Shown one piece after another: positions 14,630 to 19,579 of a stretch of 19,579 nt of DNA (position 1 is the stretch's first letter; the number at the start of each line of letters is the position of its first letter). The notes beneath the pieces are model-generated. The model saw only the letters and a program-made list of their open reading frames with translations. It was not told the origin of the DNA and ran no database searches. The stretch spans positions 1 through 19,579 of the forward strand of contig CATXXC010000028.1 of the NCBI GenBank assembly GCA_958403385.1. The letters are read 5' to 3'. Source of the DNA: an uncultured Collinsella sp. Lineage in GTDB: Bacteria > Actinomycetota > Coriobacteriia > Coriobacteriales > Coriobacteriaceae. A program made the translations under genes and the position numbers.

Positions 14630-15459
14630 GCAAGCACCCCACCTCCGCGCTCACTATGCGCGATGCGCTCTACGAGGCTCCCGGCCCCAAGATGCGCACC
14701 AAGATTCGCATCGGCACCGCCATCTCGCTTGTTGCCGTCGCCGCACTCGTCGTCCTGGTACTGCAGCGCTTTTATGTGACCGGCCAGCTTTCGGTCCACT
14801 ATTGGTATTTCTTTACGCACCTCACCACCTGGAAGTTCCTGCTCGCCGGCTTTGAGGGCACCGTTAAAGTCGCACTTACCGCTGGCGCCATCGCGCTGGT
14901 GCTGGGCTTGGCCCTTATGCTCGGCCGCACGAGCGACATTAAGCCGCTGCAGTTGGTCTGCCGCGTGCTCACCGATTTCTTCCGTGGCGTGCCGAGCCTG
15001 CTGTTCATCTACTTCTTCTTTTTGGTGCTGCCGCAGTACAAGATCGCGCTACCTTCGTTTTGGATGCTCACGCTGCCCGTCGCGCTCGCCGCGGCAGGCG
15101 TGCTAGCCGAGATTTTCCGCGCCGGCGTCAACGCCGTACCGCGCGGGCAGGTCGAGGCGGCCCAGGCGCTCGGTCTCTCCAAAGCTAAAATCACCTTTAA
15201 AATCGTGTTGCCGCAGGCTATTCGATTTATCATCCCGTCGTTGATTTCGCAGCTCGTGGTCGTAGTCAAAGACACCACCGTCGCCTACGTGGTGAGTTAC
15301 CCCGACCTCATGCAAAACGCCCGCGTGCTCATTACCAACTACGATGCCCTCGTGTCGGTCTACCTGGTTATCGCGGTCATCTACATCCTCATCAACGTCG
15401 CGATCAACAAGGCCGCTGTCTACGTTTCGCACAAGACCGGCGCGACCATCATCCGCTAA
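14626..15459 (+). CDS. Amino-acid ABC transporter permease (second)
   Basis: This 277-aa membrane protein is of the same family as the preceding gene, with a longer N-terminus of about 75 residues containing an extra hydrophobic segment (ISLVAVAALVVLVL), as in GluD-type partners. The EAA loop is EAAQALGLSKAKITFKIVLPQ. Its start codon overlaps the stop of the first permease (ATGA). It ends 36 bp before the ATPase gene. Confidence 0.92.
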   Translation: MSKHPTSALTMRDALYEAPGPKMRTKIRIGTAISLVAVAALVVLVLQRFYVTGQLSVHYWYFFTHLTTWKFLLAGFEGTVKVALTAGAIALVLGLALMLGRTSDIKPLQLVCRVLTDFFRGVPSLLFIYFFFLVLPQYKIALPSFWMLTLPVALAAAGVLAEIFRAGVNAVPRGQVEAAQALGLSKAKITFKIVLPQAIRFIIPSLISQLVVVVKDTTVAYVVSYPDLMQNARVLITNYDALVSVYLVIAVIYILINVAINKAAVYVSHKTGATIIR

Positions 15460-15495
15460 CGCTTTACCATTTCGAGTCATAAGGAGCCGAGCACC

Positions 15496-16260
<765 letters not shown>

Positions 16261-16347
16261 CCAGCCACCCCGTGGGACAAATCCATCGGAAGTGTTGTCT
16301 CACGTCGCCCATGCGCCCTGCCACCTTCAGATTCGAAAGCAACACCT

Positions 16348-17157
16348 ATGATCGGAACTCGCACTTCATCGTCCTACACCCCGCATGTCGACGTCGCCCC
16401 CGCCGACCGCCCACTCATCCTCGTCGCGCCGCGCTGGGAAGAGGCGAAGCCGTTTTTGAGCGAAACGCTCTCCCCCAACGAGGAGATCGCAAGCGTCTTT
16501 GTCGATGCCATTCTTGCCGCCGGCGGCCTGCCGCTGCAGATGTCCATCACCGAGGACATTGAGGTTATCCGTCATTACGTGGAAATCGCCGACGGTATCG
16601 CTATCCCCGGCGGCCCGGACGTCAACCCCAAGCGCTGGGGCGACGAGCGTCCTTACGACCCCACGCTGTGCTGCGAGATTCGCGATCGTTTTGAGTTTAA
16701 GCTGGTTAACGAGGTGCTTCGCGCCAAGAAGCCGCTCTTTACCACCTGCCGCGGCACACAGCTGCTCAACGTCGCCACCGGCGGCACCCTGTGCATGGAC
16801 GTGCCGAGCCTGGGTGCGCGCGAGGGCCGCACGCAGTGGCGCCATACCCACGTGCTCAACGATCCCGTGCACCCCGTCGAGGTCGTGCCGGGCTCGCTGC
16901 TGGAGCGCGCGGTTGGCGGGCACAGGCTGATCCAGACCAACTCGGCACATCACTGCTGCGTCGACCGTCTGGGTAAAAGCACGCGCTTGGTCGCCAAGGC
17001 AACCGACGGCGTTCCCGAGTGCATCGAGGTCGAAGGCCAGCCGTTCTGCCTGGGCGTGCAATGGCACCCTGAGTACACGTGGAAGACGCTCGAGACCGAC
17101 TTTAACCTGTGGAAGTCGTTTGTCGAGGCAGCGGCAAAGGTCAAGCAGGCTCGCTAG
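16348..17157 (+). CDS. Class I glutamine-amidotransferase-like gamma-glutamyl hydrolase (peptidase C26, PuuD-like)
   Basis: This 269-aa protein has the C26 triad: Cys134 in TTCRGTQLLN, then His240 and Glu242 in GVQWHPEYT. It also carries the family segments ADGIAIPGGPDVNPKRWGDE and QTNSAHHCCVDRLG. Family members cleave gamma-glutamyl bonds, for example gamma-glutamyl-GABA in putrescine catabolism, but no other Puu genes are here. It lies 87 bp after the ABC ATPase on the same strand, so it may act on imported gamma-glutamyl compounds; that is inference. The start has only a weak purine stretch (GAAAG) upstream and no alternative start codon nearby, so translation may be modest or coupled. Confidence 0.9.
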   Translation: MIGTRTSSSYTPHVDVAPADRPLILVAPRWEEAKPFLSETLSPNEEIASVFVDAILAAGGLPLQMSITEDIEVIRHYVEIADGIAIPGGPDVNPKRWGDERPYDPTLCCEIRDRFEFKLVNEVLRAKKPLFTTCRGTQLLNVATGGTLCMDVPSLGAREGRTQWRHTHVLNDPVHPVEVVPGSLLERAVGGHRLIQTNSAHHCCVDRLGKSTRLVAKATDGVPECIEVEGQPFCLGVQWHPEYTWKTLETDFNLWKSFVEAAAKVKQAR

Positions 17158-17179
17158 TTCACGGACAGCACAACAAACA

Positions 17180-17218
17180 AGGGCGCCCCGCCGGCCACAT
17201 GGTCCGACGGGGCGCCCT
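17180..17218. terminator. Bidirectional terminator between convergent operons
   Basis: AGGGCGCCCCG.CGG pairs with CCG.CGGGGCGCCCT in a strong GC-rich stem of about 15 bp. It lies between the converging hydrolase gene (plus) and HPt gene (minus). On the minus strand it is followed by TTGTTTGTTG, a T-rich tail; the plus-strand tail is weaker. It probably serves both transcripts. Confidence 0.75.
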
Positions 17219-17262
17219 ATTACCTATATGCTGCCGGCACGCAGCCCAAGACCCGCAAGCTC

Positions 17263-17619
17263 TTATTCGGCCGCCTCGCGCAGGGCCGACATCGTAGCCG
17301 CATATTGCTGCTGCAGCGCATGCATTCCCTCGCGAGCGCCGTCAACGGCATCGGCGCCGCGCAGCGCCTCGGTCACCACGACCGCCGGCTCGTACAGATT
17401 ATCGAATCCCAGATTCTGGCTCACGCCCTTGAGCGTGTGCGCTGCCATAAACGCTTCCTCGGCGTCTCCCGCCGCCATGGCAGCCTCCAGCTTGTCCATG
17501 CTCTCGTCATCTAAAAACTTGAGGGCAAAGCGGGCAAGCATTTCCCCGCCCATCAGCCGAGCACACGCGTCATCATAATTAGCGCCGATCTTCTCATACG
17601 CCTCACGCATGGAAATCAT
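17263..17619 (-). CDS. HPt-domain histidine phosphotransfer protein
   Basis: This 118-aa helical protein carries the HPt motif AHTLKGVSQNLGF with the phosphorylatable His61 (AHTLKG, standard spacing). Free-standing HPt proteins shuttle phosphate between the receiver of a hybrid kinase and another response regulator. The start at 17619 has GGAG 10 nt upstream. It lies 24 bp downstream of the GGDEF-REC-HD-GYP gene, so the two are almost surely one operon, and the receiver domain there is its likely partner. No kinase is in the window; it may be encoded further right. Confidence 0.9.
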   Translation of the reverse strand: MISMREAYEKIGANYDDACARLMGGEMLARFALKFLDDESMDKLEAAMAAGDAEEAFMAAHTLKGVSQNLGFDNLYEPAVVVTEALRGADAVDGAREGMHALQQQYAATMSALREAAE

Positions 17620-17643
17620 GGATTAAAAACTCCTTTGGTCAAA

Positions 17644-19524
17644 CTAAATCGTAGGAAACGCGACGACATCGGCAGGGCGTGCCAACGTCTCGGCAATTTG
17701 GTCTTGCACCTCGAGCAAACAGTCGAGCAGCAACGGGTTAAAGGTGCCGCACTTACCGTCCAGAATCATCTTGATCGCTTCCTCGTGCGGGATAGCGTCC
17801 TTGTACACGCGCACGCTCGTCAGCGCATCGTACACGTCGGCCACCGAAACCACCTGTGCGGCAATGGGAATTTCGTCTCCCTTAAGGCCATCGGGATAAC
17901 CCTTGCCGTCCCAGCGCTCGTGATGCCAACGCGCAATCTGGTACGCATATTCCATAAGCGCATTGCCGGCGTGATGGCTACCCAGCTCAAGTAGCATGTC
18001 GGCGCCGATCGTGGTATGCGTCTTCATAATCTCGAACTCCTCGGGCGTAAGGCGTCCGGGCTTGTTGAGAATCGCATCGTCAATCGACATCTTGCCGATA
18101 TCGTGCAGCGCCGAAGCCAGGGCAATCGTGGAGCGCTCCTCATTGTCGAGGGAGATGGTGCCACTACGCTGGACCAGACAGCCAAGCAGCAGCTCGGTCA
18201 GCTTCTCGATGTTCGTAACGTGCCTGCCGCTCTCGCCGTTGCGAAGCTCCATGACGCCGGCCATGATGTCGATGAGCATGCGACTGTTCTTGACACGCTC
18301 GTTGTACTGCTGGGACAGCAGGTTCGTCAGGCGGCGCTGTTTGGCGTATAGGCGGATGGTGTTGCTCACACGGCGGCGCACGACACGGGAGTCAAACGGG
18401 CGGTTGATATAGTCCGAGGCGCCCAGCTCGTACGCGCGCAGAACCATATCATCAGAATCTTCGCTCGAAATCATGATGACAGGCAGATTGTCGATACCCG
18501 ATCGGCGCGACAGATCGGCCAGTACCTCAAAGCCGCTCGCGCCCGGTATGACAATATCCAGCAGCACGAGCGACAACTCATCGCCATAACGGTCGACCAT
18601 ATCGAGCGCCGTACGACCGTTATCGGCCTCGAGGATGCAATACTCGTCCTTGAGCATCTCGCTGAGAATGGCTCGGTTCATCTCGGAGTCATCGACGATA
18701 AGCACCGAAGGCTTTTCGCTTTGGAAGGCCTCGATGGAATCGCCATCGGTCACGACCGTACCGGCTTTTGCCTTGGCACGGCTCAGTAACTGGACAGCGC
18801 GGCCAACGCCCTCATCGACCGTCTCGCCATGAATGCGAACGCCACCAACACATGCCGTCAAGCTCACGTACTCATGGCCCGGAACAATCGTGGCATGAAC
18901 GGCATCGGACACCTGATGCAGGCGACGGGCGAAGTCATCGGAGGGAATATTGGGCATGACGACCACAAACTTGTCGCAGCCATAGCGTACGAGCTCGTCA
19001 GTCGAACGAATTCCGCTGCGTATGGCTGTCGCCACAGCACCGAGCGCAAGGTCGCCGGCATGACGGCCACACGTATCGTTGAAGACCCTAAAATCATCAA
19101 GGTCGATCACCGCAACGCCGGCATTCATGCGGGCGTTGCGGAGCTTTTCCTCGTAATATCGGCGATTGCGCACACTCGTCAGCACGTCGGTGTAGACAAG
19201 GTCCTCTTCTGCAGCCTCTTGCTCATCAATCGGACGCACCATCAGCAAGACATGAGGCTCGCCCTCGACCTTTAGAGGGCGCAGGCGGGCGCGGTACTCA
19301 ACACCATCGTTGAGCAGTTGCTCCGACACCTCATCGGAATCTGTCAAGGCCTCAAGACTCGACTGACGCAGACAAGGGCAGCGATCGCCGGCGAGCAGGC
19401 AGTTAGGCTCGCTCTTAATCTGATCGGCCGACAGCAAACGTACCACGGGGTAGGTCCTTGCGACACGGGCGACCTCGGCGGCGGCCTCCTCGTCGGTTAG
19501 ATTGACCTCGTGATTATTGAGCAT
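17644..19524 (-). CDS. GGDEF(degenerate)-REC-HD-GYP cyclic-di-GMP signalling protein
   Basis: This 626-aa soluble protein has several regions. Residues 1-105 have a PAS-like feel and a Cys cluster (C42, C49, C51). A GGDEF domain (about 110-262) has DVLTSVRNRRYY but GCDKF (182-186) in place of GGDEF, so cyclase activity is unlikely. The I-site pattern RSTD (173-176), five residues before it, is kept. A receiver domain (about 272-395) has acidic D278/D279 and phospho-acceptor D323 (LLDIVIPG); the usual Lys in KPF is Arg375 (NRPF). The HD-GYP domain (about 405-600) is intact: HDIGK with H474/D475, HHERWDGKGYP. The expected reaction is hydrolysis of c-di-GMP, gated by phosphorylation and perhaps by I-site binding. 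The start lacks a Shine-Dalgarno and overlaps an upstream frame's end by 11 nt. Confidence 0.9.
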   Translation of the reverse strand: MLNNHEVNLTDEEAAAEVARVARTYPVVRLLSADQIKSEPNCLLAGDRCPCLRQSSLEALTDSDEVSEQLLNDGVEYRARLRPLKVEGEPHVLLMVRPIDEQEAAEEDLVYTDVLTSVRNRRYYEEKLRNARMNAGVAVIDLDDFRVFNDTCGRHAGDLALGAVATAIRSGIRSTDELVRYGCDKFVVVMPNIPSDDFARRLHQVSDAVHATIVPGHEYVSLTACVGGVRIHGETVDEGVGRAVQLLSRAKAKAGTVVTDGDSIEAFQSEKPSVLIVDDSEMNRAILSEMLKDEYCILEADNGRTALDMVDRYGDELSLVLLDIVIPGASGFEVLADLSRRSGIDNLPVIMISSEDSDDMVLRAYELGASDYINRPFDSRVVRRRVSNTIRLYAKQRRLTNLLSQQYNERVKNSRMLIDIMAGVMELRNGESGRHVTNIEKLTELLLGCLVQRSGTISLDNEERSTIALASALHDIGKMSIDDAILNKPGRLTPEEFEIMKTHTTIGADMLLELGSHHAGNALMEYAYQIARWHHERWDGKGYPDGLKGDEIPIAAQVVSVADVYDALTSVRVYKDAIPHEEAIKMILDGKCGTFNPLLLDCLLEVQDQIAETLARPADVVAFPTI

Positions 19525-19579
19525 AGGTAGTGTCGAGAAAGTTGGTGTAGAGCCCCATCCGAAGCGAGTCGGCCCGGCG
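19514..19579 (-). CDS. C-terminal end of an upstream gene cut by the window edge
   Basis: A frame open from the window edge encodes about 21 residues ending MGLYTNFLDTTYAQ and stops inside the start of the HD-GYP gene, an 11-nt overlap. Its third codon positions are mostly G/C, as expected for this genome, while the alternative frame (an N-terminal extension of the HD-GYP protein) is not. It would explain the missing ribosome site of the next gene by translational coupling. The product cannot be identified; a sensor kinase would fit the context but is a guess. Confidence 0.45.
   Translation of the reverse strand, partial: RRADSLRMGLYTNFLDTTYAQ

Noticed and set aside
16272..16562. Plus-strand 96-codon frame before the gamma-glutamyl hydrolase
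   Set aside because: Overlaps the hydrolase in another frame, has Arg/Pro-rich translation and no family match.

Overview
The window is high-GC DNA with tightly packed operons on both strands. Its gene content (a fused double acyl-CoA dehydratase activase, an AmtB/PII pair, a short-type Dxs-like protein, a Tat-lipoprotein amino-acid ABC transporter and an HD-GYP/HPt signalling pair) suggests an anaerobic gut actinobacterium of the Coriobacteriia, with Collinsella the best guess. That assignment is inference from style and content; no rRNA or other taxonomic marker is present.

Layout. Positions 234-5738 (minus): a TetR-type regulator followed after 12 bp by a 1593-aa fused 2-hydroxyacyl-CoA dehydratase activase-like protein, ended by a hairpin terminator. 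Positions 5859-6722 (minus): a Cof-type HAD phosphatase. Positions 6804-8610 (minus): ammonium transporter amtB, then a PII protein whose T-loop lacks the usual modification tyrosine. The 190-bp gap between these two holds a large concentric palindrome. Positions 8809-10368 (minus): an HD-domain protein and a CmpB-type membrane protein, 3 bp apart. Positions 10597-12378 (plus): a Dxs-like thiamine-diphosphate enzyme with changed acceptor-site residues, followed by a clear terminator.

Positions 12379-12835 contain no gene. They hold three near-identical inverted-repeat units with constant internal spacing, a REP-like remnant and a good sigma-70-type promoter. Positions 12836-17157 (plus) form a polar amino-acid (glutamate/glutamine-like) ABC transporter: binding lipoprotein, internal hairpin, two permeases, ATPase, then a class-C26 gamma-glutamyl hydrolase. 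Positions 17263-19579 (minus) form a signalling operon: the tail of an unidentified gene, a GGDEF(degenerate)-REC-HD-GYP protein, and an HPt phosphotransfer protein.

Functionally, the centre and right of the window lean towards nitrogen acquisition (ammonium uptake with PII control, amino-acid import, gamma-glutamyl hydrolysis). The left end belongs to anaerobic acyl-CoA radical-type chemistry. The right end is a phosphorelay feeding a probable cyclic-di-GMP phosphodiesterase. No single new system is proven. The strongest leads are the regular inverted-repeat array, the concentric palindrome downstream of amtB, the Dxs-like enzyme that has lost its phosphate-binding arginines, and the c-di-GMP protein that keeps an I-site in a dead cyclase domain.
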